From positions 1-64,000 of the forward strand of contig CADCFG010000012.1 in NCBI GenBank assembly GCA_902800625.1: a DNA stretch of 64,000 nt, read 5' to 3'. Positions within the stretch are counted from its first letter, which is position 1, and each line of letters opens with the position of its first letter. Below the pieces are notes generated by a model. That model did no database searches. It was not told the DNA's origin and saw only the letters and a program-made list of their open reading frames with translations. This document shows positions 42,724 through 53,786 of this stretch, piece by piece. Both the position numbers and the translations under genes were made by a program. The stretch is from an uncultured Eubacteriales bacterium. GTDB taxonomy: Bacteria > Bacillota > Clostridia > Christensenellales > Aristaeellaceae.

Positions 42724-44166
42724 CTATCCCAGCGCCACGGACAGTGCGCCGAAGAACGCCACCAGCACCGCCAGCACCGCCAGCTCCTGGGGGATGCGGT
42801 TCAGGATCAGGCCCACGCACTCCCGCATGAAGGCGTTGGGCCAGTACCACCACTTGGTCTTGCTGCCCATGCCCTCGCAGGGCAGGCCCGCCAGGTTCGC
42901 CCAAACGCCGCTTCTGAACACGTGGTAATTCGTGGTGGCGTAGACCACCTTCGCCCCGGGAGCCGCCTTCTCGATCAGCGCCCGGGAATACTGCATGTTC
43001 TGGTAGGTGTTGCGAGACTGGTTTTCCAGCACGATGCGGTCCTCCGGGATACCCTGCTGGAGTATATACCGGTGCATGGCCTCAGCCTCGGCGATGGGCT
43101 CGTCCGAGCCCTGCCCGCCGGAGGGCACCAGCACGGCCTCCCGCCCGGTGGTCTGGCGCTGGTGCTTCCAAAACTCAATGGCCCTGTCCACGCGCCCGCG
43201 CAACAGCGGCGTCAGTGTGCCGTCCCGGCGGAATTTGCAGCCCAGGATCAGTATGTAGTCGGCATCCGGCTCGGGCACATGCCGTGCGGCCTTCAGCCCG
43301 CAGACGATGGCCCCCGCCAGCACGCACTCAAACCCGGCGAACACCGTGGCATACACGTTGCACAGCGTATCCCACAGCCTGATCTCCCACTCTGAGCCGG
43401 ACATATCGCGTCCGTACAGCACGAACGCCAGTGCCTCCCCCGCCACCAGCGCCAGGGCGATGCCCACGCCCAGCACGTTCTTCGGGTGGAAGCCCTCGTG
43501 GCGCACCAGGGCGATGTTGCTCACCGCCATGGCGGCGGCGAACGCCAGCACCGGCACCGCCGTTGCCATCATGAACCGCCAGCTGGCGCCGGATATGGCG
43601 CTGTAGGCCGACAGCATGCTGAAATCCCCGGGGCGCAGGATGTGCCGAAGGGTCACCTCCAGCATCGCCAGCCCCGTCAGCAGCGAGAACAGCGAGAAGC
43701 CCGCCGCGTGAATCGTGCCATATGCGTAAAACGCCGGCCCCTTCGCGCCGCGCCAGGCGCGGAACATGATTGCCGACGCAGCCAGGCAGAACACGGTGAA
43801 GGCGATCAGCGCGACGTTGTCGCCGGTGAAGCCGCCGGTGGACCAGTCGTAGACGGTGCCGAAGCGGCCCACGCGCAGGCGCAGCATGCCGATGTCGCGG
43901 CCCGCGCCGTCCATCAGATCCACAAAGGTCTCGCCCGGCTTTCCGGGGCGGATCGGCACGCGAATATAGCCTTTCTCGACCCGGGGCGCCCCGTATTCGA
44001 CGACGCCGGGTGTCTCGACCTCAAAGCGAATGGCCTCCGGCGCGACCGTCCCCGCACCTATGGGCAGGGTCGCCGTATAGGTATTGCGCATGGCCAGTCG
44101 GCATCCAAAGCAGAGCGCCAGCAGCGCCACCGCCAACACGGCGATTTGTATCGTTGCTTTCTTCAT
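42724..44166 (-). CDS. YdcF/SanA-type DUF218 membrane protein
   Basis: This 480-residue protein has an N-terminal signal anchor, an outside domain of about 90 residues and seven or so membrane spans. The C-terminal DUF218 domain has DADYILILGCKFRRDGTLTPLLRGRVDRAIEFW, VLVPSGGQGSDEPIAEAEAMHRYL-like and DRIVLENQSRNTYQNMQYSRALIE, followed by VYATTNYHVFRSG. DUF218 proteins are linked to envelope integrity and vancomycin sensitivity in other bacteria, with an uncertain reaction. A final membrane span closes the protein. A TATAAT lies at 44204-44209 on the minus strand. Confidence 0.85.
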   Translation of the reverse strand: MKKATIQIAVLAVALLALCFGCRLAMRNTYTATLPIGAGTVAPEAIRFEVETPGVVEYGAPRVEKGYIRVPIRPGKPGETFVDLMDGAGRDIGMLRLRVGRFGTVYDWSTGGFTGDNVALIAFTVFCLAASAIMFRAWRGAKGPAFYAYGTIHAAGFSLFSLLTGLAMLEVTLRHILRPGDFSMLSAYSAISGASWRFMMATAVPVLAFAAAMAVSNIALVRHEGFHPKNVLGVGIALALVAGEALAFVLYGRDMSGSEWEIRLWDTLCNVYATVFAGFECVLAGAIVCGLKAARHVPEPDADYILILGCKFRRDGTLTPLLRGRVDRAIEFWKHQRQTTGREAVLVPSGGQGSDEPIAEAEAMHRYILQQGIPEDRIVLENQSRNTYQNMQYSRALIEKAAPGAKVVYATTNYHVFRSGVWANLAGLPCEGMGSKTKWWYWPNAFMRECVGLILNRIPQELAVLAVLVAFFGALSVALG

Positions 44167-44306
44167 CTTCCGCAGCTCACAGCTTTTGTTGACTCATTGA
44201 GTTATTATACCACATTTCCCTATGACAATGACAGGTAACTGTGGGAGAAATTTTGGCAAAATATGGACAACGCCGCCGCTTCTCCAATCGTTTCGTGGGA
44301 AGGCAC

Positions 44307-45266
44307 TTACGCCTGCTGTTCCCGGGCCTTGCCCACCAGCTTCAGCACCAGCGGGAACAGGGCGATGTAGTAGCCGGTATAGATGACGGAGAAGACCAGC
44401 TTGCCCCAGTGGGAGCCCAGCCAATCCCGCATGATCGGGCTGACATACTGCTTCAGCAACGCCATCAGCACCAGGCCTGCCGCGCAGATGGCGGCGCTGA
44501 GCCAGTCCTTCTTCATGGGCTGGAAGCGGATCCACTTCTTCTCGATGTAGCGGGCGATGATGAAGCCGATCATCTTGCCCAGGTCGCCATAGCCGTCGTT
44601 CATCATCTTCTGGGGATCCACGATCAGCTTGCCCTCGGCGTTCAGGTCCGTGGGATAGGGCTTGAAGGTGATGTAGGCGATGGCCGCCCAGCAGAAGATG
44701 AAGCCGCCCAGCAGAAGGCGGTCTTCCTTCTCGGGATGCTTGTCCAGGTATTCAAACAGCTTTGCTGTCAGGATCAGGCACAACACGGACACACAGATCG
44801 CCACGAACACGTCCTGCGGGGTATGCACGCCCAGATAGTTCCTGGAAAACGCGGTAAGCAGCACCCAGAACGCCAGGATCGGCGAGAGCCAGCGGGTCTT
44901 CTTCTCCTGCCAGGCGGTCACCGCCATGCCCCCGGCCAGCGGGCCGCAGGTGGTGGTGTGGCCGCTGGGAAAGGAATAGCCCGTGGCCGTGGTGATGGCG
45001 TCGCCGGCGGGCAGGATGCGGCTGTCGCGGATCCAAGGCCGGTAGCAACACACCGTCAGCTTCACAATGGGCGTGATGACCATGCAGAAGTAATAGGAAA
45101 CCAGGGTGTACAAGCCCTTCTTCTTGTCCCAGAACCAGTAGAGGAACACGGGAAGCAAGATCAGGTAGTCCACGGCGAACATGGAGACCCACTCCATGAA
45201 CGGGGTCCAGGCGTCGTTGATGCTGTTGCGGAAATTCTGCAGCCAGAGCAGATATTGGATATCCAT
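44307..45266 (-). CDS. PAP2-family membrane phosphatase
   Basis: This is a 319-residue polytopic protein with the three PAP2 motifs: KLTVCCYRP, PSGHTTT and SRNYLGVHTPQD, which contain the catalytic His residues. It has an extra C-terminal half of about 130 residues with more membrane spans. Family members dephosphorylate lipid phosphates such as undecaprenyl pyrophosphate or phosphatidic acid on the outer face of the membrane. The start at 45266 is chosen because AAGGGG lies 7 bases upstream; the ATG at 45272 is too close to it. Confidence 0.88.
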   Translation of the reverse strand: MDIQYLLWLQNFRNSINDAWTPFMEWVSMFAVDYLILLPVFLYWFWDKKKGLYTLVSYYFCMVITPIVKLTVCCYRPWIRDSRILPAGDAITTATGYSFPSGHTTTCGPLAGGMAVTAWQEKKTRWLSPILAFWVLLTAFSRNYLGVHTPQDVFVAICVSVLCLILTAKLFEYLDKHPEKEDRLLLGGFIFCWAAIAYITFKPYPTDLNAEGKLIVDPQKMMNDGYGDLGKMIGFIIARYIEKKWIRFQPMKKDWLSAAICAAGLVLMALLKQYVSPIMRDWLGSHWGKLVFSVIYTGYYIALFPLVLKLVGKAREQQA

Positions 45267-45567
45267 TGTCATACCCCTTCTTGTGTGTATTCCGCGCTGC
45301 TTTCGGCGCGGCCCGGGAAAGCCGGCCGGCGCTTTCCGTGCGGCAGCCGACACCTCCCCCAAGTTATGCCTATTCTATCACAATATATCCCGTCGTTGTC
45401 CTCCAAAACGGCTATAAATGGGTGTCTTTTATATTGTTTACATACAATTAACGCTCATCCCGACAGGTGGACGCCCTGCCGGTATAGAAATATTCCGGGG
45501 TATGGAACAATGCTTCCAGCTTTTCCGTCCAAAATCCGGAAAAACAAACAACAGGAGGAAAACAGAT

Positions 45568-46593
45568 ATGAAAAGATTGACCGCGATATGGATGGCCCTG
45601 GCGCTGTTGATGGGGGCCGTGGGCGCCTGCGCCGAGGAAGAGGCGCTGACCTTCGAACAGCTCGCAGGCATGGAGTGGAGCTTCTCCAGCGGCGCCGGCG
45701 GATGGAGCACGGATATGCACATCGCCGAAGACGGCAGCTTCTCCGGCACGTACCACGACAGCGAGATGGGCGAGACCGGCGAGGGCTATCCCAACGGCTC
45801 CTTCTACTATTGCAACTTCAACGGCCAGCTGTCCATCGAGGGCCAGGCGGACGACGGCGCCTGGAAGCTGCGCGTGGACAGCCTGAGCATGGAGAGCGAG
45901 CCGAATCAGGAGTCCATCGAGGACGACATCCGCTATGTGACCGCCGAGGTCTACGGCCTGAGCGAGGGCGACGAGCTGCTGCTCTACGCGCCGGGCACCC
46001 CCGCGAGCTCCCTCAGCGAAGAGATGCAGATGTGGGCACACATGCCCTGGCAGGACGACCCCACCGTGCTGGAAAGCTGGTTCCTGGCTGACGAGAGCTA
46101 TGACAGCGGCTTCGTGGGCTATGAATACGAGGAAGGCGACCTGGAGGGCTCGGAGATCGCCAATCCCTGGGTGGACATGGCCGAGGATGAGCTGTGGCAA
46201 ACCGCCGGTGTGAACCTGAACCTGCCGGAAGGCGCGGAGGCCACGGCGTTCCGCTGGCTGCCGGATGAGGGTCTGGCCGAGATGGACTTCACCCTGGACG
46301 GCGACGAGTACTGCGCCCGGGTAAAACCCGCCGCGCTGGAGGCCGGCCAGCTGGAAAACATTTCCGGCATGTACTTCGAGTGGGAGAACGAAGAGGAAGT
46401 GACCGTGGGCGGCTGCTACGGCACCATCGGCCAGGCCCAGACCGGCAGCGAGGACTTCGTGGAACTGTGCATGTGGTACGACCTCGCGCCCGGCCTGATG
46501 TACTCCCTGTCCGTCTACACCACGGACCCGGACGGTCTGGACCTGGTGGCCGTGGCGGAAGTGGTCTACTCCCCCATGCAGGGCGACGCCTGA
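45568..46593 (+). CDS. Exported protein of unknown function, acidic
   Basis: This 341-residue protein has a signal peptide (MKRLTAIWMALALLMGAVGACAEEE). The first half, with ADGSFSGTYHDSEMGE, looks like a beta-rich binding domain. The second half (NLPEGAEATAFRWLPDEGLAEMDFTLDGDEYCARVKPAA) matches a strand pattern I associate with small secreted clostridial proteins, without a family name I can vouch for. AGGAGG precedes the ATG at 45568. The 301-bp gap before it holds no recognised promoter or repeat. It is the only plus-strand gene in this exported cluster. Confidence 0.75.
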   Translation: MKRLTAIWMALALLMGAVGACAEEEALTFEQLAGMEWSFSSGAGGWSTDMHIAEDGSFSGTYHDSEMGETGEGYPNGSFYYCNFNGQLSIEGQADDGAWKLRVDSLSMESEPNQESIEDDIRYVTAEVYGLSEGDELLLYAPGTPASSLSEEMQMWAHMPWQDDPTVLESWFLADESYDSGFVGYEYEEGDLEGSEIANPWVDMAEDELWQTAGVNLNLPEGAEATAFRWLPDEGLAEMDFTLDGDEYCARVKPAALEAGQLENISGMYFEWENEEEVTVGGCYGTIGQAQTGSEDFVELCMWYDLAPGLMYSLSVYTTDPDGLDLVAVAEVVYSPMQGDA

Positions 46594-46632
46594 TGCCGGG
46601 AATGCGCGGCTGACCCGCGCGTGCCAAGCAGA

Positions 46633-46672
46633 GCGAAGCGGCGGATTTACATTCGTAAATCCGCCGCTTCGC
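46633..46672 (+). terminator. Large hairpin between convergent genes, probable terminator
   Basis: GCGAAGCGGCGGATTTAC pairs perfectly over 18 bp with its complement around ATTC, followed by TTTGCGCTTT. It separates the exported protein gene from the convergent YbjN-like gene. Confidence 0.7.
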
Positions 46673-46701
46673 TTTGCGCTTTGTGCTGAGCTTCGAGGTC
46701 T

Positions 46702-47121
46702 TCAGCTCCACAGCGTGCGCATGAAGTCGGGATAGGCGCCGTCCACGATGTTCGCCGTGCGCACCAACAGCTCCACGCAGATCTTGCCGCTGTTCTCCTC
46801 GCTGATGATGGCGTCGCCATGGATGTTGACCTTCATGTCGTTGACGCAGAACTTGAGCCAGCGATACCGCACGTTCATCTCGTTGGCCACCTTCAGCATG
46901 GCATCGGTCTTCTCCCCGGGGAAGGACACCAGCCCAAACACGCGCAGCTGCACACTGTGCCCGTCCTTGTCGAAGATAAACACTATGTCATAGCGCGCGT
47001 TGTTCTTGCCGTTGATGCCGCAGACCACCAGGCTGTTGCCGTCGTCCAGGTCCCGGCTGTCCCGGTACTTCAAACCGGCGCTGTCGCACTCGCTCATAAA
47101 CCGCAATGCCGTGTTCAACAT
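46702..47121 (-). CDS. YbjN-like domain protein
   Basis: This 139-residue soluble protein starts MLNTALRFMSECDSAGLKYRD. The pattern YDIVFIFDKDGHSVQLRVFGLVSFPGEKTDAMLKVANEMNVRYRWLKFCVNDMKVNIHGDAII is that of the YbjN fold (related to type III secretion chaperones). The biochemical role of YbjN-like proteins is not settled. It begins behind a GGGAGG site, and no partner gene is adjacent. The 265-bp gap to ppdK contains a perfect GGCCGCAAGT/ACTTGCGGCC hairpin near 47342-47367 and nothing else I recognise. Confidence 0.65.
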   Translation of the reverse strand: MLNTALRFMSECDSAGLKYRDSRDLDDGNSLVVCGINGKNNARYDIVFIFDKDGHSVQLRVFGLVSFPGEKTDAMLKVANEMNVRYRWLKFCVNDMKVNIHGDAIISEENSGKICVELLVRTANIVDGAYPDFMRTLWS

Positions 47122-47386
47122 CAGTAATTCCCTCCCGTTTCAGTCGATATTGCCCTCGGTTGACGCTCCGTCCAGGCTTTCCCGGAAGCGGGCTCCGGGT
47201 CGCGGCCCGCTTCGCCCGGCGCTATTCGCCCTTCTTCATCTCGCGGCAGCATCCCCGTTTTCAAATTGCAAGAGGCGCATGATTGCGGGGGACGGTTTGC
47301 GGTCCGGGCCCAGGGCGACCGGCCGCGGCTGTATGCTGGAAGGCCGCAAGTCACGTAACTTGCGGCCTACATTTAAGGTTTCACGA

Positions 47387-49978
<2,592 letters not shown>

Positions 49979-50029
49979 GGTCTGTCATCCTCCCGATATT
50001 TATTGCAAAGGGTTACTTAAAAGCACTTC

Positions 50030-50058
50030 ATTATACACCCAGGAGCGACTGTATGCAA
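50030..50058 (-). promoter_or_regulatory. Sigma-A promoter of ppdK
   Basis: TTGCAT (50053-50058), a 17-bp spacer and TATAAT (50030-50035) lie 52 bp upstream of the ppdK start. Confidence 0.85.
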
Positions 50059-50139
50059 GCATCTTTCAGTAAATAATCGCCATTTTATCCATTCTGCGTC
50101 AAAAATACGTCAAAGCCGGTCCTTTTTACCCTTTCGGCG

Positions 50140-50168
50140 TTGACGGAGGCGGAAAAATGGGGCATAAT
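50140..50168 (+). promoter_or_regulatory. Sigma-A promoter of the DUF512-der-plsY operon
   Basis: TTGACG (50140-50145), a 17-bp spacer and CATAAT (50163-50168) lie 36 bp upstream of the DUF512 gene start. Confidence 0.75.
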
Positions 50169-50203
50169 GGTAATTGGAAGAGTTTTTGTTTGCGGAGGAC
50201 AGC

Positions 50204-51529
50204 ATGTCGCACCTCATCGTATCGGTGGATCCGGGAAGTCCGGCGGAGCGCGCCGGCATCCGCGCGGGCGATCGGCTCGCGCGCATCGGCGGCGTCACTG
50301 TCATCGACTTCATCGACTACCAGGCCCTGTCCGCCCGGCGCCGTCTGACGGTGCAGGTGCTCAGGGACGGCATGCCGCTGGACGTGTCCATCCGCAAGGA
50401 CGAGTATGCCCCCCTGGGCATGAACTTTTCCACGCCCATGATGTCCGGCACCCGGCTGTGCTGCAATAAGTGCCTGTTCTGCTTCGTGGACCAGCTGCCC
50501 GGCGACGCCCGGGACACCATGCGGGTGAAGGACGACGACTGGCGCATGAGCCTGATGATGGGCAACTACGTGACGCTGACCAACGTTTCAGACGCGGAGC
50601 TGGAGCGCATCATCGAAAGGCACTGCTCTCCCCTGTACATCTCCGTGCACTGCACCGACCCGGACCTGCGCACCCACGTGCTGGGCACGCCCCGGGCGCG
50701 GCGGCTGATGGGCCAGCTGCAGAGGCTGTCCGACGGCGGCATCGAATTCCACTGCCAGTGCGTGCTCTGCCCCGGCATCAACGACGGGGACGCGCTGGAC
50801 CGCACCATCCGGGAGCTGTCCGCCCTGAAGGGCGCCCGCTCGCTGGCGCTGGTGCCCGTGGGGCTCACCGGCCACCGGGAGGGGCTGACGGCGCTGCGCA
50901 CCTATCGCCCGGAGGAGGCCCGGGCCGTGGTGGAGCTGGCGGAGGTCTGGCGGGAGCGCCTGCTCATTGAGCGCGGCACCCGCTTCGTGTTCCCGTCCGA
51001 CGAGTTCTATCTCCAGGGCGGCTGCCCCATCCCCCCGGACGAGGCCTATGAGGGCTACGAGCAGATCGACGACGGCGTGGGCCTGCTCAGGCTGCTGGAC
51101 ACCGAGTACCGGGAGGCCTGGCGGCAGCTGCCGGATCAGATGCACCAACACACGCCAAACGGCAGAAAGCTGGCCATCGCCTGCGGCAAGTCCGCCGGGG
51201 ACTTTATCCGGCAGATGTTGCAGGATTATCCCGTTTCCGGCGCGAATATCTCCGTATACGCGCTGGAAAACACCTGGTTCGGCCCCACCGTCACCGTCTC
51301 CGGCCTGATCACCGGCGGCGATTTGACAAAGCAGATGGCTGGCGTGGACTGCGAGGCGATCATGATCACCACCGTCATGCTCCGGGACAACGAGATCTTC
51401 CTGGACGACATGACGCTGACCGAGGCCATCGCCCGCCTGGGCAAGCCCATCGTGCCGGTGGGACGGCGGGGCGAGGATCTGCTCAACACCATTCTGGAGC
51501 TGAGCGGGTCGGAAATACGGGTTGAGTAA
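50204..51529 (+). CDS. PDZ and radical-SAM-like DUF512 protein
   Basis: This 441-residue protein has an N-terminal PDZ-like domain (IVSVDPGSPAERAGIRAGDRLARIGG). A Cys motif C86-x3-C90-x2-C93 (CCNKCLFCFVDQLP) follows, as in radical SAM enzymes, then a TIM-barrel-like region and the C-terminal DUF512 domain with GRKLAIACGKSAGDFI. The gene next to der is widely conserved in Firmicutes, and its reaction is not established. The ATG at 50204 follows GCGGAGG. It heads an operon with der and plsY. Confidence 0.85.
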   Translation: MSHLIVSVDPGSPAERAGIRAGDRLARIGGVTVIDFIDYQALSARRRLTVQVLRDGMPLDVSIRKDEYAPLGMNFSTPMMSGTRLCCNKCLFCFVDQLPGDARDTMRVKDDDWRMSLMMGNYVTLTNVSDAELERIIERHCSPLYISVHCTDPDLRTHVLGTPRARRLMGQLQRLSDGGIEFHCQCVLCPGINDGDALDRTIRELSALKGARSLALVPVGLTGHREGLTALRTYRPEEARAVVELAEVWRERLLIERGTRFVFPSDEFYLQGGCPIPPDEAYEGYEQIDDGVGLLRLLDTEYREAWRQLPDQMHQHTPNGRKLAIACGKSAGDFIRQMLQDYPVSGANISVYALENTWFGPTVTVSGLITGGDLTKQMAGVDCEAIMITTVMLRDNEIFLDDMTLTEAIARLGKPIVPVGRRGEDLLNTILELSGSEIRVE

Positions 51530-51568
51530 TACAAGTTTACATCTATTTGATGTTGGAGGATTACAATT

Positions 51569-52897
51569 ATGTCAAAGCCCTTGGTTGCCATCGTGGGACG
51601 CCCCAACGTGGGCAAGTCCACCTTCTTCAACCAGATGGTGGGCAAGCGCATCGCCATCGTGGAGGACACCCCCGGCGTCACCCGCGACCGCGTTTACGCC
51701 GACTGCGAATGGCAAAACTATAAGTTCACCCTGATCGACACCGGCGGCATTGACCCGAATTCGGACGATCCGCTGCTCTCCCAGATGCGCCGCCAGGCGG
51801 AGATCGCCATCGAGACCTGCGACGTGATCCTGTTCTTCGTGGACGGCAAGGCCGGCCTGACCGCCGACGACGAGGACGTGGCCGACATGCTGCGCAAAAG
51901 CGGCAAGCCGGTGATGCTGGTGGTGAACAAGATCGACAATGTCAAGCGGATGGACGACATCTACGAGTTCTACAACCTGGGCATCGGCGACCCCATCGGC
52001 GTGAGCAGCGTGAACCTCCTGAACTTCGGCGACTTGCTGGAGGAGCTGTGCAAGCTGTTCCCCGACCCCGACGCCGAAGAGGAGGGCGTGGGTGCCATCC
52101 AGATCGCCGTGGTAGGCAAGCCCAACGTGGGCAAGTCCAGCCTGGTGAACCGCATCCTGGGCGAGAACCGGGTGATGGTCTCCGACATCGCGGGCACCAC
52201 CCGGGACGCCATCGACACCCGCTTCACCGACGACGGGCAGGACTTCGTCATCATCGACACCGCCGGCATCCGCCGCAAGCGAGCCATCGAGTACCAGTCG
52301 CTGGAGCGCTTCTCCATCGTGCGCGCGCTGGCGGCCATCGACCGCTGCGACGTGGCGCTGATGCTGATCGACGCCACCCAGGGCGTCACCGAGCAGGACA
52401 GCAAGATCGCCGGCTACGTGGATGAGCAGGGCAAGGCGGCCATCATCATCATCAACAAGTGGGACGCCGTGGAGAAGGACACCAAGACCATGGACAAGTT
52501 CGTCAAGGAAGTTCGCGAGAACCTGAAGTTCATGGCCTACGCCCCGGTGCTGTTCATATCGGCGCTGACGGGCCAGCGGGTGAACAAGGTGCTGGAAGCC
52601 GTGCGCGCCGCCCACGCCGAGGCCACCAGGCGCGTGACCACCGGCCTGCTCAACGACATCCTGGCGGACGCCCAGGCGGCGCTGCAGCCCCCGGCCACCT
52701 CCGGGCGGCGGCTGAAGATCTACTACGCCACCCAGCAGTCCGTGCAGCCGCCCACCTTCGTGATGTTCGTCAACGACCAGAACCTGATGCACTTCTCCTA
52801 CGAGCGCTACCTGGAAAAGCAGTTCCGCAAGGCCTTCGGCTTCGACGGCACGCCCATCAAATTCATACTGCGGGAGAAGAAGAAAAAGGACGAATAG
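51569..52897 (+). CDS. der: Ribosome assembly GTPase Der (EngA)
   Basis: This 442-residue protein has two tandem GTPase domains, the hallmark of Der. The first has GRPNVGKST, DTGG and NKID; the second has GKPNVGKSS, DTAGI and NKWD. A C-terminal KH-like domain closes the protein. Der acts in late 50S subunit assembly. GGAGG precedes the ATG at 51569, and the gene lies 39 bp after the DUF512 gene. A family D element begins right after the stop. Confidence 0.97.
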   Translation: MSKPLVAIVGRPNVGKSTFFNQMVGKRIAIVEDTPGVTRDRVYADCEWQNYKFTLIDTGGIDPNSDDPLLSQMRRQAEIAIETCDVILFFVDGKAGLTADDEDVADMLRKSGKPVMLVVNKIDNVKRMDDIYEFYNLGIGDPIGVSSVNLLNFGDLLEELCKLFPDPDAEEEGVGAIQIAVVGKPNVGKSSLVNRILGENRVMVSDIAGTTRDAIDTRFTDDGQDFVIIDTAGIRRKRAIEYQSLERFSIVRALAAIDRCDVALMLIDATQGVTEQDSKIAGYVDEQGKAAIIIINKWDAVEKDTKTMDKFVKEVRENLKFMAYAPVLFISALTGQRVNKVLEAVRAAHAEATRRVTTGLLNDILADAQAALQPPATSGRRLKIYYATQQSVQPPTFVMFVNDQNLMHFSYERYLEKQFRKAFGFDGTPIKFILREKKKKDE

Positions 52898-53063
52898 AAT
52901 AGAGTTCAGAGTTGAGAGTTTGGATTAAGGATGCCCGAGAGCAAGGCGGCGTTGCCGGCCAGGCATCCCAGGCTCTTCGCGGGAACGAAGGCTTTGTTTC
53001 GCTCCCGATTTGCGTGCGGCAAACGCCGTCCCAACTCCAAACTCCAAACTCTCACCTTAATCT
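52898..53063 (+). repeat. Stop-proximal inverted element, family D (GAGTTGAGAGTT type)
   Basis: Starting directly at the der stop, the run AGAGTTCAGAGTTGAGAGTT (52901-52920) is matched by CCAACTCCAAACTCCAAACT (53031-53050) and CTCACC. The interior holds further small hairpins: GGATGCC/GGCATCC, GGGAACGAA/TTTCGCTCCC and TTTGC/GCAAA. The right end runs into the plsY ribosome binding site (GGAGGTG). Confidence 0.75.
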
Positions 53064-53075
53064 GGAGGTGAAACC

Positions 53076-53729
53076 ATGGTTTTCAAATGCATCCTTGCCG
53101 GCATCATCGGCTACCTGCTGGGGAACATTTCCTCCGGCTATCTTGTGTCCAAGGCCTACGGCCTGCGGGACATCCGCAAGCATGGCAGCGGAAACTCCGG
53201 CACCACCAACGTGCTGCGCACCCTGGGCTGGCTGCCCAGCGTGCTGACGCTGGTGGGCGACTGCCTGAAGGGCTACCTGGGCTGCCTGATCGGAAGGCTG
53301 CTGGGCGGCGATTTGGGCATGCTCATCGGCGGCTTCTGCGCCATCCTGGGCCACGACTTCCCCGTGTTCATGGACTTCAAGGGCGGCAAGGGCATCGCCA
53401 CGTCCCTTGGCCTCATCATCGCCATCAACCCCTGGCTGGCTCTGGGCGAGCTGGCGGTGCAGATCATCGCCGTGGCCATCACCCGCACCATGTCCATCGC
53501 CTCGCTGATCACCACCGTGGCCTTCCCGGTGCTGGTGGCCTTCATGGAGCGCGGCCGGCCGAACTTCCCGCTGTTCCTGGCGTTCTCCATCGCCACGTCC
53601 TGCCTGGCACTGTTCGGCCACCGTTCCAACATCGACCGGCTGATCAAGGGCAAGGAGAACACCCTGGACTTCAAGAAGATCTCCGCGATCTCCAGGAAGG
53701 TCATGGACAAGATGAAGCGCAACAAGTAA
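53076..53729 (+). CDS. plsY: Acyl-phosphate:glycerol-3-phosphate acyltransferase PlsY
   Basis: This is a 217-residue integral membrane protein. It has the PlsY motifs GNISSGYLVSKAYGLRDIRKHGSGNSGTTNVLRTLG near the N-terminus, then GHDFPVFMDFKGGKGIATSLG and the later GHRSNIDRLIKGKE. It transfers acyl groups from acyl-phosphate to glycerol-3-phosphate, the first step of phospholipid synthesis. The order DUF512-der-plsY is conserved in Firmicutes; gpsA, the usual next gene, is absent here and xylB follows instead. Confidence 0.95.
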   Translation: MVFKCILAGIIGYLLGNISSGYLVSKAYGLRDIRKHGSGNSGTTNVLRTLGWLPSVLTLVGDCLKGYLGCLIGRLLGGDLGMLIGGFCAILGHDFPVFMDFKGGKGIATSLGLIIAINPWLALGELAVQIIAVAITRTMSIASLITTVAFPVLVAFMERGRPNFPLFLAFSIATSCLALFGHRSNIDRLIKGKENTLDFKKISAISRKVMDKMKRNK

Positions 53730-53786
53730 TCACACCCAATGGAATCCATCCATTCAGCATAAACAAACGAAAGGAAGTCGATCCCC

